Below are positions 25,001-32,642 of a DNA stretch of 64,000 bases, in pieces. Both the position numbers and the translations under genes were made by a program. The notes below the pieces were generated by a model. The model was not told the DNA's origin, searched no databases, and worked only from the letters and a program-made list of their open reading frames with translations. The DNA comes from DASSJT01 sp963715025 (GTDB taxonomy: Bacteria; Actinomycetota; Actinomycetes; Actinomycetales; Dermatophilaceae). Position 1 is the stretch's first letter, and each line of letters begins with the position of its first letter. Location of the stretch: assembly GCA_963715025.1 (NCBI GenBank), contig CAVQQQ010000002.1:930001-994000 (forward strand). Reading direction: 5' to 3'.

Positions 25001-25065
25001 GCCGGATCCGCGAAGCCGAGCCTGGCGAGCGCTGCCCCCTGGGTCGCCGTCCGCGGGATTGTCAC
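22003..25065 (-). CDS. glnE: Bifunctional glutamine synthetase adenylyltransferase / adenylyl-removing enzyme
   Basis: GlnE adds AMP to glutamine synthetase when nitrogen is plentiful and removes it when nitrogen is scarce. The 1020-residue product has two nucleotidyltransferase domains: one with GMGKTGGRELNYVSDVDVIFV (about 235-255, deadenylylation half) and one with GMGRLGGGELGYASDADVMFV (about 735-755, adenylylation half), each with the G-(G/S)-x-D-x-D metal site. Each is followed by helical PII-uridylyltransferase-like domains, joined by a linker. The GTG start has a TAGGGT -10 6 nt upstream and no ribosome binding site, suggesting a leaderless mRNA. It lies next to a glnA whose own modification site appears absent. 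Confidence 0.97.
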   Translation of the reverse strand: MTIPRTATQGAALARLGFADPARAGRLLADPALAGLVDPLDDVFSDGLPDALGQVADPDLALLGLVRLMEALRRREPSERDAAADSGTSSDPAQLVAALRHPGRARDRMLAVLGASTALGDHLVAHPDQWRNATEASERSVEQRIEHLVGAVSAAATNGQMEPEDALRVAYRQELLGIAALDLTASDPLQSLPATGQSLADLAQAALEAALVIAQAEVGEESAACRLAVIGMGKTGGRELNYVSDVDVIFVVEPAEGASETHAIAVGTRLATLLMRACSASTAHGTLWPVDAALRPEGKHGQLVRTIQSHRAYYERWAKTWEFQALLKARHVAGDRELGESYLAAVTPLVWQAASREHFVEDVQAMRRRVEEHVPAGEADRQLKLGPGGLRDVEFSVQLLQLVHGRTDDSLRSGTTLEALAALARGGYVGRDDAATLGTAYRLLRTLEHRIQLYRLRRTHLMPTADADLRRLGRAVGHRTEAAAAVVQQWQREAREVRRLHERLFYRPLLSAVAKLSSSEARLTPDAARERLAALGFHDPAGALRHLEALTVGVSRRSAIQRTLLPVMLGWFADEADPDAGLLAFRKISEELGSTHWYLRLLRDEGTAAEHLAHVLARSRYAADLLVGAAESVQILGDESGFTPRGRDDIGRRMRAAAGRKKSPEGAMKAARAIRRQELFRIAVADLLGQLGLDAVGAALTELMAALVETALEVATRTIEQRLGESLGTDLLVVGMGRLGGGELGYASDADVMFVHDPRPGAGDDTLTEEEAQRRATDVVQEMRRLLALQGPDGQVGLDADLRPEGKNGPLVRSLDSYRTYYERWSLTWESQALVRAAPVAGDPGLADRFTHLVNPLRWPEGGLTAQQVREVRRLKARMESERLPRGANPRNHFKLGLGGLSDVEWTVQLIQLRHAHEVPTLRTTATLPALQAAADAGLLPDADAVALREAWIMASRMRNSSVLFRGRPVDSLPSDTRDADGIGRIMGFEPGSGQQLADHYLRVARRARAAVMANFYDAT

Positions 25066-25071
25066 GCTTTC

Positions 25072-25077
25072 ACCCTA
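25072..25077 (-). promoter_or_regulatory. -10 element TAGGGT, leaderless start of glnE
   Basis: On the minus strand TAGGGT lies 6 nt (GAAAGC) before the glnE GTG, the same geometry as hisD, panB and others here. Confidence 0.55.
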
Positions 25078-25128
25078 ATGGCGATGCATTCGCCGGCCTC
25101 CGGGCGCGATGGGCGGAACGGCCCGGGC

Positions 25129-26475
25129 TCAGAGTCTGGGGAGGTAGCGCTCGAGCTCGAACGCCGTGACCTGGCCGCGGTAGTCGTCCCACTCGGCCCG
25201 CTTGTTGCGCAGGAAGAAGTCGAACACGTGCTCGCCCAGCGTCTCGGCCACGAGCTCACTCCGCTCCATGGCCTCGATCGCCTGCGACAGCGAGCCGGGG
25301 AGTGGCTCGATGCCCAGGGCGCGCCGCTCGGGGTCGGTGAGCCGCCAGACGTCGTCCTCGGTCTCGGCCGGGAGCTCGTAGCCCTTCTCGATGCCCTTGA
25401 GCCCGGCGGCGAGGAGCACCGCGAAGGAGAGGTAGGGGTTGCAGGCCGAGTCGATGGTGCGCACCTCCACCCGGCTGCTCTGGCCCTTGGCCGGCTTGTA
25501 CATCGGCACGCGCACCATGGCCGACCGGTTGTTGTGGCCCCACGTGAGATGGGCCGGCGCCTCGCCCCCGCCCCAGAGCCGCTTGTAGGAGTTGACCCAC
25601 TGGTTGGTGATGGCGGTGATCTCCGCGCCGTGGCGCAGCAGCCCGGCGATGAACTGCCGCCCCACGGTCGAGAGCTGGTAGGGCGCCCCCGCCTCGTAGA
25701 AGGCGTTGGAGTCACCCTCGAACAGCGACATATGGGTGTGCATGCCCGACCCTGGGAAGTCGGAGAACGGCTTGGGCATGAACGAGGCGAAGACACCCTG
25801 CTCGAGGGCCACCTCCTTGATCACCGTGCGGAAGGTCATGATGTTGTCGGCGGTCGAGAGCGCATCGGCGTAGCGCAGGTCGATCTCGTTCTGGCCCGGG
25901 GCGCCCTCGTGGTGGCTGAACTCCACCGAGATGCCCATGGACTCGAGCATGGTGATCGCGGCCCGCCGGAAGTCGTGTCCGGTGCCGTGCGGCACGTGAT
26001 CGAAGTAGCCGGCGTGGTCGATCGGCTCGGGCCGCTCCCCGGGCCTGAACCCCTGCTGGAGCAGGAAGAACTCGATCTCGGGGTGGGTGTAGAAGGTGAA
26101 GCCGAGGTCGGACGCCCTGCCGAGCGCGCGCTGGAGCACCTGGCGCGGGTCGGCGAAGCTCGGGGTGCCGTCGGGCAGGGAGATGTCGCAGAACATCCGG
26201 GCAGTGCCCGGTTTCTCGCCGCGCCAGGGCAGCACCTGGAAGGTCGTGGGGTCGGGCATCGCCAGCATGTCGGCCTCGTAGACCCGGGCGAAGCCCTCGA
26301 TCGCCGAGCCGTCGAACCCGATGCCCTCGGTGAAGGCGCCCTCCAGCTCGGCCGGCGCCACCGCCACTGATTTCAGCGTCCCGAGCACGTCGGTGAACCA
26401 CAGGCGGACGAAGCGGATGTCCCGCTCCTCGATGGTGCGGAGCACGAACTCCTGCTGGCGATCCATGCTCCGCAT
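25129..26475 (-). CDS. glnA2: Type I glutamine synthetase, GlnA2-like (no adenylylation site seen)
   Basis: The 448-residue enzyme has the glutamine synthetase fold: GFDGSAIEGF, the metal- and glutamate-binding EIEFFLL, FSHHEGAPGQNEIDLRYADAL, FPGSGMHTHMSL, and the ATP site with NNRSAMVRVP and SRVEVRTIDSACNPYL. The usual adenylylation loop (a tyrosine in NLY-LP context) is replaced by DDVWRLTDPERRALGIEPLP. It is therefore probably not modified by GlnE and belongs to the short alpha-type/GlnA2 group. The order glnA2-glnE on one strand is the same as next to glnE in mycobacteria, where GlnA1 is the modified enzyme. A second ATG at 26466 is possible. Physiological role is uncertain. Confidence 0.93.
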   Translation of the reverse strand: MRSMDRQQEFVLRTIEERDIRFVRLWFTDVLGTLKSVAVAPAELEGAFTEGIGFDGSAIEGFARVYEADMLAMPDPTTFQVLPWRGEKPGTARMFCDISLPDGTPSFADPRQVLQRALGRASDLGFTFYTHPEIEFFLLQQGFRPGERPEPIDHAGYFDHVPHGTGHDFRRAAITMLESMGISVEFSHHEGAPGQNEIDLRYADALSTADNIMTFRTVIKEVALEQGVFASFMPKPFSDFPGSGMHTHMSLFEGDSNAFYEAGAPYQLSTVGRQFIAGLLRHGAEITAITNQWVNSYKRLWGGGEAPAHLTWGHNNRSAMVRVPMYKPAKGQSSRVEVRTIDSACNPYLSFAVLLAAGLKGIEKGYELPAETEDDVWRLTDPERRALGIEPLPGSLSQAIEAMERSELVAETLGEHVFDFFLRNKRAEWDDYRGQVTAFELERYLPRL

Positions 26476-26514
26476 CCTGCCCTAGGTGTGTTTCAGGGCT
26501 GTTACGCCCGCAGG

Positions 26515-28062
26515 TCAGCGGGCTCCCAGCGCCGCGAGGGCCGCGCTGCGGCCGGCGATCCCGGAGACGCCGCCGCCCCGTCGTGCGCCGGCGCCCGCGA
26601 GCAGCAGACGGGGGTATGCCGTCTCGACGCCCCAGGTGCCCACCTCTGCCTGCCGCTCGGCCCAGGGCCACTGCAGCGACCGGTGGAAGATGTTGCCCCC
26701 CGGCAGCGCAATGTCGTGCTCGAGGTCGACCGGAGACCGGACCTCCAGACAGGGCCGTCCCTCGGGGTCCCGGGCGAGGACGTCGCGGATCGGCTCGGCC
26801 AGGACCGAGTCGAGGGAGCCGAGGGAGGCCTCGAGCACCTCTGCGCGGACGTGGTCGGGCCCGGAGCGGAACAGCCGGGCGGGCACGTGGAGGCCGAAGA
26901 GGGTGAGGGTGTGCAGTCCCCGCGAGGCCAGGCCGGCGCCGAGGATGCTCGGGTCGGAGAGGGTGTGGCAGTAGACCTCGAGGGGCGGCCTGGCGACAAG
27001 CCTGCCGGCGGCTGCGCCGGCATACGCGTCCTGGAGCTGGGCGTAGCCCTCGTTGACGTGGAAGGTGCCCGCGAAGGCGCTGGCCGGGTCGACCGTGTGG
27101 TCCTTCAGGCGCGGCAGTCGGGTCAGGAGCAGGTTGACCTTCAGCTGCGACCCCTCCGGCGCGGGCTCGGTGTCGACCAGTGCGTGGCCACCGGCCTCGA
27201 GCAGGTCGTTGAGCACGGCGGGCGCGCACGCGGCATACAGCCGGTCGGCCGTGGCCGAGCCGCCCTCCCACTCCACTGCTCCGGCGACGGGGTCGACCGC
27301 CTTGACCGGCGAGCCGGTGCGCAGCACGGCGCCCGCCGAAGCGGCGGCACGGGCCAGCGCGTCGGTCACCGCGCCCATCCCGCCGACTGGCACGTCCCAG
27401 TCGCCGGTGCCGCCGCCGATGACGTGGTACAGGAAGCAGGTGTTCTGGCGCAGCGACGGGTCGTGCAGGTCCGCGAAGGTACCGATGAGCGCATCCGTGG
27501 CCACGACTCCGCGGACCGTGTCGTCCGCGAAGGTCTGCTCGATCAGCTCGCCCAGCGGGCGCGTGGTGAGGGCGGCCCACAGCTGCGGGTCCCCGACGAG
27601 CTCGGCCATCGCGTCCCGCGAGCGCAGCGGGTCCAGGACGGTGGGGAACACCCGCTCCGCGAGGCGGCCCAGCCGTCGGTAGAACTCCTGCCAGGCCCGG
27701 AAGTCGCGGTCGCTGCCGGTGGTCCGCACGAACGAGTCGCGGGTTGCCGCGGGGTCGGCCGTGTCGACCAGCAGTCCCCGGGTGGGGTCTCCTGGGGCCG
27801 GCGTGTAGGACGAGAAGCGGCGTCGCACGAGCCGCAGGTCGAGGTCGAGCTCCTCGAGGAGCTGGCGTGGCAGGAGCGAGACGAGGTAGGAGTAGCGCGA
27901 GAGGCGGGCGTCGACGCCGGGGAACACGCGGGCGGACACGGCAGCGCCGCCGAGGTGATCAGAGCGCTCCAGCACCAGCACGCGGCGGCCGGCGCGGGCC
28001 AGGTAGGCGGCGGCGGTCAGCCCGTTGTGGCCGGCCCCGATCACGATGTCGTCGTAGTGCAC
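26515..28062 (-). CDS. FAD-dependent oxidoreductase, phytoene desaturase / PYROXD2-like
   Basis: The 515-residue flavoprotein begins with the dinucleotide-binding motif DIVIGAGHNGLTAAAYLARAGRRVLVLE and has the phytoene-desaturase-like signature HLGGAAVSARVFPG shortly after, then GGMGAVTDALARAA and, near the C-terminus, LLLAGAGARRGGGVSGIAGRSA for FAD contact. Overall it matches the NAD(P)/FAD-dependent oxidoreductases related to animal PYROXD2 better than true carotenoid enzymes, and no other carotenoid gene is near. Substrate unknown. The GTG start follows a TAGGCT -10 by 6 nt (leaderless). It is upstream of glnA2 on the same strand. Confidence 0.88.
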   Translation of the reverse strand: MHYDDIVIGAGHNGLTAAAYLARAGRRVLVLERSDHLGGAAVSARVFPGVDARLSRYSYLVSLLPRQLLEELDLDLRLVRRRFSSYTPAPGDPTRGLLVDTADPAATRDSFVRTTGSDRDFRAWQEFYRRLGRLAERVFPTVLDPLRSRDAMAELVGDPQLWAALTTRPLGELIEQTFADDTVRGVVATDALIGTFADLHDPSLRQNTCFLYHVIGGGTGDWDVPVGGMGAVTDALARAAASAGAVLRTGSPVKAVDPVAGAVEWEGGSATADRLYAACAPAVLNDLLEAGGHALVDTEPAPEGSQLKVNLLLTRLPRLKDHTVDPASAFAGTFHVNEGYAQLQDAYAGAAAGRLVARPPLEVYCHTLSDPSILGAGLASRGLHTLTLFGLHVPARLFRSGPDHVRAEVLEASLGSLDSVLAEPIRDVLARDPEGRPCLEVRSPVDLEHDIALPGGNIFHRSLQWPWAERQAEVGTWGVETAYPRLLLAGAGARRGGGVSGIAGRSAALAALGAR

Positions 28063-28068
28063 CGCTCG

Positions 28069-28074
28069 AGCCTA
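28069..28074 (-). promoter_or_regulatory. -10 element TAGGCT, leaderless start of the oxidoreductase
   Basis: On the minus strand TAGGCT lies 6 nt (CGAGCG) before the GTG at 28062. Confidence 0.55.
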
Positions 28075-28264
28075 CGAGAGCAGCGGCTGGTGCCGGGAAA
28101 CGCGGAACGGGCCCGGGGATCGCTCCCCCGAGGCCCCTCCCTCACGTACCGTCAGCCGAGATGGGTATCGGTTGCCTGCTTCCGCTCGCTGCGGCTTGCG
28201 TCCTCCTGACCCGGAAAGGTCCGACACAGCCCTGCGCAGCTCACCGGCTACCTCCGGGCCGACC

Positions 28265-28270
28265 TAGGAT
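28265..28270 (+). promoter_or_regulatory. -10 element TAGGAT, leaderless start of panB
   Basis: TAGGAT ends 6 nt before the panB ATG (spacer CGGGCC). No ribosome binding site is present, so transcription probably starts at the ATG. Confidence 0.6.
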
Positions 28271-28276
28271 CGGGCC

Positions 28277-29155
28277 ATGACGGAGAGTCCAGCGGTCCCC
28301 TCGCCCGCTCCCGAGAACACCGCACCCTACGGAACCGGCGCGCAGGCGGCGCCCCAGCGCCGCATCCGGGTCCCGCACCTGCGGGCCATGAAGGAGCGGG
28401 GCGAGAAGTGGGCCATGCTGACGGCCTACGACATGTACTCCGCCGAGATCTTCGACGAGGCTGGGATCCCGGTCCTGCTCGTGGGCGACTCGGCCGGCAA
28501 CAACGTCTACGGGTTCGAGACCACGGTTCCGGTGACCGTCGACCACCTGGTCCCGCTGGTGCGCGCCGTGACCTCCTCGGCCAAGCGCGCCATGGTCGTG
28601 GCCGACCTCCCGTTCGGCTCCTATCAGGCCAGTCCGCAGCAGGCTCTCGCCACCGCTACGCGGTTCATGAAGGAAGGCATGGCGCATGCCGTCAAGCTCG
28701 AGGGGGGCAAGCCGATGGTGCCGGAGGTCGAGCTGCTGGTGCGTGCGGGCATCCCGGTGATGGGCCACATCGGCTTCACGCCGCAGAGCGAGCACGTCCT
28801 GGGTGGCTACAAGGTGCAGGGCCGCGGGGCGGCAGCCGACCGGCTCGTCGAGGATGCGAGGGCCTTGGAGAAGGCCGGCTGCTTCGCCGTGGTCATGGAG
28901 ATGGTCCCGGCGCCGCTCGCGGCGCGGGTCACCGAGGTGCTGTCCATTCCGACGATCGGGATCGGGGCCGGGCCGCACTGCGACGCGCAGGTCCTGGTCT
29001 GGCAGGACATGGCCGGGCTGCGCGGGGGGAAGGCACCGAGGTTCGTCAAGAAGTACGCGGACCTGCGAACCGAGCTGGGCGAGGCGGCGAGGGCGTATGC
29101 CGCCGACGTCGCCTCGGGCGCATTCCCCGATGCCGAGCACTCGTTCGAGTCCTGA
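28277..29155 (+). CDS. panB: 3-methyl-2-oxobutanoate hydroxymethyltransferase
   Basis: PanB adds a hydroxymethyl group from methylene-tetrahydrofolate to alpha-ketoisovalerate, the first committed step to pantothenate and coenzyme A. The 292-residue TIM-barrel protein has AMLTAYDMYSAEIFDEAG, VGDSAGNNVYG, MVVADLPFGSYQ, VKLEGGKPMVPEV, GHIGFTPQSEHVLGGYKVQGR and IPTIGIGAGPHCDAQVLVWQDM, including the magnesium aspartates and the catalytic glutamate region (MEMVPAPLAARV). An N-terminal extension of about 35 residues is proline/alanine-rich, common in actinobacteria. No panC is adjacent. Confidence 0.97.
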   Translation: MTESPAVPSPAPENTAPYGTGAQAAPQRRIRVPHLRAMKERGEKWAMLTAYDMYSAEIFDEAGIPVLLVGDSAGNNVYGFETTVPVTVDHLVPLVRAVTSSAKRAMVVADLPFGSYQASPQQALATATRFMKEGMAHAVKLEGGKPMVPEVELLVRAGIPVMGHIGFTPQSEHVLGGYKVQGRGAAADRLVEDARALEKAGCFAVVMEMVPAPLAARVTEVLSIPTIGIGAGPHCDAQVLVWQDMAGLRGGKAPRFVKKYADLRTELGEAARAYAADVASGAFPDAEHSFES

Positions 29156-29268
29156 GACCGCCGTGGGCCGCTCCGGTCCGCCGCCGAAAGAATCCGCCCG
29201 ACCGGCCCAAAGCGCGGTAAGTTCCGCGGTGGACGACCGGCCCAACCGAATGATGAATGGGAGACACC

Positions 29269-30336
29269 GTGACCAGTGCTCGGATGAAGTACGCCGCCGC
29301 TCTCGCGATGGGGGCATCTCTGGCGACCATCGTCGCCGCTGCATCCCCCGCTTCCGCGACCAAGCCCGGCAGCGGGAACGCGACCGGCACGGGGACCGTG
29401 TTCATGGTCAACCCCGTGCAGTCCTCAGGCGATGAGTCGCTGACCGACCAGAACGACTCCGACAGCGCCGTGCCGCTGAACCAGTACGCCTCCGTACAGC
29501 TGCGCAACCTCGACGGCTCCGGATACCTCGTCGGCGCCTGGGCCAACGTGCGCGGCAACACCGGCCCCGCGGCATACAGCACCACCAACACGTTCAACTA
29601 CCTGCGCCACGACGACCGGTTCGAGCAGGTCATGGCCTACTTCTGGGTCAACCAGGCTCAGGAGTATCTCCAGTCGCTGGGGTTCGGCAGCACGCTGCGC
29701 CCCGTCAACATGGAGAGCCAGGACGTCCGCATCGACCAGTACGGCATCGACAACTCCTACTCGTGGGACAAGCACGACCTCCTGCGCTTCGGCAAGGGTG
29801 GCGTCGACGACGCCGAAGACGCTGAGGTCATCGTCCACGAGTACGGCCACGCGGTGCACGACTCACAGGTGCCGGGCTTCGGCTCGAGCGAGGAGGCCGG
29901 CTCCATCGGAGAGGCCTTTGGCGACTACCTCGCCGTGTCGGTCGGCCTCGCCGCCGACCATCAGTACGGCTGGCCGGTCAACGTCGACGAGTCGTGCCCG
30001 ATGGACTGGGACGCCACGTCGTACACCACCACGGTCCCGCACTGCATCCGGCGGTTCGACCGCAACTTCACCATCGCTGACAAGACGGGTGAGGTGCACC
30101 ACGACGGCCAGATCTGGAGCCAGGCACTCTGGGAGATCCGCAAGGCCTACCCCGGCCTGGGCTTCACGACGGCCGACTGGGACCGCACCCTGATCGACAG
30201 CCAGTTCGACTACGCGCCCGACACGTCCTTCTCCGCCGCCGCACAGGCCACCTACAACAAGGCCATGGCCAACGAAGGCGCGGCAGCTGCCCAACTGGTC
30301 AAGGACCGGTTCGCCGCGCGAGGCATCACCTTCTGA
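29269..30336 (+). CDS. Secreted zinc metallopeptidase (fungalysin/thermolysin-like)
   Basis: The 355-residue product begins with a Sec signal peptide (MKYAAALAMGASLATIVAAASPASA, cleavage probably after ASA). The zinc site is HEYGHAVHD (about residue 200), with the third ligand glutamate in GSIGEAFGDYLAVSVG, the gluzincin pattern of M36 (fungalysin) and M4 peptidases. A histidine in HHDGQIWSQALWEIR matches the C-terminal stabilising histidine region of the family. It lacks the long propeptide normally found in M36 enzymes, so it is unusually compact. The GTG at 29269 has GGGAG at the right distance. It is followed by a strong terminator hairpin. Confidence 0.87.
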   Translation: MTSARMKYAAALAMGASLATIVAAASPASATKPGSGNATGTGTVFMVNPVQSSGDESLTDQNDSDSAVPLNQYASVQLRNLDGSGYLVGAWANVRGNTGPAAYSTTNTFNYLRHDDRFEQVMAYFWVNQAQEYLQSLGFGSTLRPVNMESQDVRIDQYGIDNSYSWDKHDLLRFGKGGVDDAEDAEVIVHEYGHAVHDSQVPGFGSSEEAGSIGEAFGDYLAVSVGLAADHQYGWPVNVDESCPMDWDATSYTTTVPHCIRRFDRNFTIADKTGEVHHDGQIWSQALWEIRKAYPGLGFTTADWDRTLIDSQFDYAPDTSFSAAAQATYNKAMANEGAAAAQLVKDRFAARGITF

Positions 30337-30351
30337 CCGCTTGACCACTCT

Positions 30352-30390
30352 CGGCGCTGCGGGGCGTAATTCGGTCGTCCCGCAGCGCCG
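30352..30390 (+). terminator. Terminator hairpin after the metallopeptidase gene
   Basis: Perfect arms CGGCGCTGCGGG (30352-30363) and CCCGCAGCGCCG (30379-30390), 12 bp with a 15-nt loop, start 16 bp after the stop codon. Confidence 0.8.
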
Positions 30391-30410
30391 CCCTCTGCCA
30401 CCCTGATCGC

Positions 30411-31718
30411 GTGTCCGAGGGGGCCAACGCATGGCGCGACCGCTTCCGCAGGCTGCGCGTCGACACGTCGCCCCTGCGTGAGTCGCGCGACTTCCGGCTC
30501 TTGTTCTGGGCCGGCTCGGTGTTCTACCTCGGCGGCATGGTCAGCTATGTCGCGCTGCCGTACCAGCTCCACGCGCTCACCGGCTCCAACTTCGCCGTTG
30601 GCCTCCTCGGCGCGGTCGAGCTGGTCCCGCTGGTTGTCTTCGGTCTGTGGGGCGGAGCCCTGGCCGACCATGTCGACCGGCGCACCATGGTCACCCTCAG
30701 CGCCGGGTCCCAGGTTCTGCTCACTGGCGGCTTGCTGCTGAATGCCCTCCTCCCCCAACCCCAGGTGTGGGCGATCTACGCCCTCGGCGCCTGCCTTTCC
30801 GCTGCCCAGTCCCTGCAGCGCCCATCTCGCGAGGCGCTCATCCCGCGGACGGTCCGGCACGAGCAGCTGCCCGCCGCAATCGCCCTCTCCTCCCTGGGGG
30901 CGCAGGTGGGCGTGCTCGCCGGACCGGCCCTGGGCGGCCTTCTGATCCAGGCGACGGGCGTGGCCTCGTGCTACGCCGTCGACGTCGGCGGCCTCGTCGT
31001 CGCGACCGTGCTGTTCGGCGTCCTGCGCCCGTACCCCGCACTCGACCGCTCGACCCCGCCGAGCCTGGCCAGCCTGGCCGAGGGGGTGAGGTATGCCGTC
31101 CGGCGGCGGGACCTGCTCGGCACCTACCTGGTCGACATGATCGCGATGTTCATGGCGATGCCCACTGTGCTCTACCCGGCCCTGGCCACCGAGGTCCTGC
31201 GCCAGCCCGCGGTGCTCGGCCTGCTCTACTCGGCGGGCACGGTCGGCAGCCTGGCCGCCACTGCCACGTCGGGCTGGACCTCGCGGGTGCACAACCACGG
31301 CAGGGCGGTGGTCCTCGCCGCTGCCGCCTGGGGTGCGGCGATCGGTGCTGTCGGTCTCGTCACGAGTGCCTGGGCGGTGGTGGCGCTACTGGCCCTGGCC
31401 GGTGCGGCCGACATGGTGAGCGGGATCTTCCGCGGCACCATCTGGCACCAGACCATTCCCGACGCGATGCGCGGGCGGCTGGCGGGTATCGAGATGCTGT
31501 CGTACTCGATCGGGCCGCTGGGCGGGCAGACCCGCGCCGGGCTGGTCGCCGACCGCTGGGGCGTCAGGAGGTCGATCACCAGTGGCGGGCTGCTCTGCGT
31601 GCTGGGCGTCGTCGCGACGACGGCTTGGCTGCGCGACTTCTGGCGCTATGACGACCGCACCGACGAGCACGCCGTCCGCGAGCGGCGACGCCGCGCCGCC
31701 GTGGCGTCAGCCGCCTGA
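30411..31718 (+). CDS. MFS transporter (EntS/MFS_3-like exporter)
   Basis: The 435-residue permease has 11-12 membrane helices and the MFS signature loop GGALADHVDRRTMV between helices 2 and 3. The N-terminal segment SRDFRLLFWAGSVFYLGGMVSYVALPYQLHALTGS and the loop SAAQSLQRPSREALIPRTVRHEQLPAAIAL match the MFS_3 group that includes the enterobactin exporter EntS and macrolide-type efflux pumps. Substrate unknown. It starts with GTG; no good ribosome binding site is seen, and CACCCT lies 6 nt upstream, a weak match to the leaderless pattern. The C-terminus is arginine-rich and cytoplasmic. Confidence 0.92.
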   Translation: MSEGANAWRDRFRRLRVDTSPLRESRDFRLLFWAGSVFYLGGMVSYVALPYQLHALTGSNFAVGLLGAVELVPLVVFGLWGGALADHVDRRTMVTLSAGSQVLLTGGLLLNALLPQPQVWAIYALGACLSAAQSLQRPSREALIPRTVRHEQLPAAIALSSLGAQVGVLAGPALGGLLIQATGVASCYAVDVGGLVVATVLFGVLRPYPALDRSTPPSLASLAEGVRYAVRRRDLLGTYLVDMIAMFMAMPTVLYPALATEVLRQPAVLGLLYSAGTVGSLAATATSGWTSRVHNHGRAVVLAAAAWGAAIGAVGLVTSAWAVVALLALAGAADMVSGIFRGTIWHQTIPDAMRGRLAGIEMLSYSIGPLGGQTRAGLVADRWGVRRSITSGGLLCVLGVVATTAWLRDFWRYDDRTDEHAVRERRRRAAVASAA

Positions 31719-31720
31719 CC

Positions 31721-31726
31721 TACGCT
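31721..31726 (+). promoter_or_regulatory. -10 element TACGCT, leaderless start of the methyltransferase
   Basis: TACGCT ends 6 nt (TGACCT) before the GTG at 31733, in the 14-bp gap after the MFS stop. Confidence 0.55.
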
Positions 31727-31732
31727 TGACCT

Positions 31733-32359
31733 GTGAGCAGCGGCATCGATCCCCACACCCGCTGGACCGAGCTCTCCAGCGGACACGGCGGCGCAGCGGC
31801 ATACCAGAAGCTGTTCGACGACCTGGAGGAGTCCGGAGTCGACATCCACGGTGAAGCCCGCTTCGTCGCCTCCCTTGCCATGCCGCCGGCGCGGATCCTC
31901 GACGCAGGCTGCGGCACCGGGCGAGTGGCGATCGAGCTCACCCGGCTCGGCTACCGGTGCGTCGGGGTCGACTCCGACCTCGACATGATCGAGGTCGCCC
32001 GGGAACGCGGCCCGGGTGCCCACTTCGTGCACCAGGACATCACCGAGCTCTACCTGCGCAGTCAGGCCTTCGACATCGCGGTCCTGGCCGGCAATGTCGT
32101 GCCGCTTCTCGCGCCCGGCACGCTCAACCAGGCTCTCGAGCGGCTTGCCGCACACGTGCAGCCAGAGGGGCTGCTGGTGGCTGGGTTCGGCCTCGACGCG
32201 GAGCACCTGCCACCGAGCGTCCCGGTGACGACGCTCGCCGCCTACGACCGCGCCTGCACTGCCGCCGGTTTCTCGCCGGCGTACCGATATGCCTCGTGGG
32301 ACCGCGATCGCTTCACCCCGGACTCGCGCTACGCCGTCAGCGTGCACCGCCGTGGCTGA
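31733..32359 (+). CDS. Class I SAM-dependent methyltransferase
   Basis: The 208-residue protein is a small Rossmann methyltransferase. Motif I is ILDAGCGTGRVAIELTRLG (about residues 60-78), motif II the acidic VGVDSDLDMIEVAR, and motif III region FDIAVLAGNVVPLLAPGT. It belongs to the broad Methyltransf_25/11 group, which acts on small molecules or proteins; the substrate cannot be told. It lies directly after the MFS exporter, but the TACGCT element suggests its own start. It is convergent with the small acidic protein gene at 32378. Confidence 0.9.
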   Translation: MSSGIDPHTRWTELSSGHGGAAAYQKLFDDLEESGVDIHGEARFVASLAMPPARILDAGCGTGRVAIELTRLGYRCVGVDSDLDMIEVARERGPGAHFVHQDITELYLRSQAFDIAVLAGNVVPLLAPGTLNQALERLAAHVQPEGLLVAGFGLDAEHLPPSVPVTTLAAYDRACTAAGFSPAYRYASWDRDRFTPDSRYAVSVHRRG

Positions 32360-32377
32360 GCCTTCGCAAGGCCCGGG

Positions 32378-32596
32378 TCAGTCCTCGAGGTCGTCGTCGT
32401 CCCTGCCACCGCTCTTGGGCCCGCCTTCGTCCCACTCGCGGTCCTCGGCGTCCCACTGCTCGGTCTTCTCCCGTGCGGTCTCCAGCGCCCGGGCCGCCTC
32501 GGCCTCGGTGGCATAGGGTCCCATCACGTGGTCGCCCTGGCTGCGGTTGTCCTCGGTCTCGACCTGCCGGGTGTCCACGTTGAACCAGTACGCCAT
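32378..32596 (-). CDS. Small acidic SPOR-like conserved protein
   Basis: The 72-residue product starts MAYWFNVDTRQVETEDNRSQGDHVMGPYAT and continues as a charged helix (EAARALETAREKTEQWDAED) with an acidic tail ending in DDDDLED. The N-terminal pattern (YWFNVDT..GP(Y)ATxxEAxRAL) is that of the small actinobacterial proteins encoded next to methionine aminopeptidase and resembles half of a SPOR-type fold. Function unknown. GGGAGG is 6 nt before the ATG. It is divergent from map, with a 46-bp shared gap. Confidence 0.82.
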   Translation of the reverse strand: MAYWFNVDTRQVETEDNRSQGDHVMGPYATEAEAARALETAREKTEQWDAEDREWDEGGPKSGGRDDDDLED

Positions 32597-32629
32597 CAGG
32601 GCCTCCCTGTCGTGATCAGCGGTTCCTCC

Positions 32630-32635
32630 TAGACT
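32630..32635 (+). promoter_or_regulatory. -10 element TAGACT, leaderless start of map
   Basis: TAGACT ends 7 nt (CCACCGT) before the map ATG. The start codon itself lies inside a GTATGCCG octamer (32641-32648). Confidence 0.6.
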
Positions 32636-32642
32636 CCACCGT

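Noticed and set aside
21931..26370. An open frame of nearly 1500 codons opposite glnE and glnA2
   Set aside because: Same shadow effect; both minus-strand genes have clear catalytic motifs and the plus frame has no recognisable domain.
26515..28062. Carotenoid biosynthesis gene (crtI)
   Set aside because: The flavoprotein resembles phytoene desaturases, but the C-terminal pattern fits PYROXD2-like oxidoreductases and no other crt gene is present.
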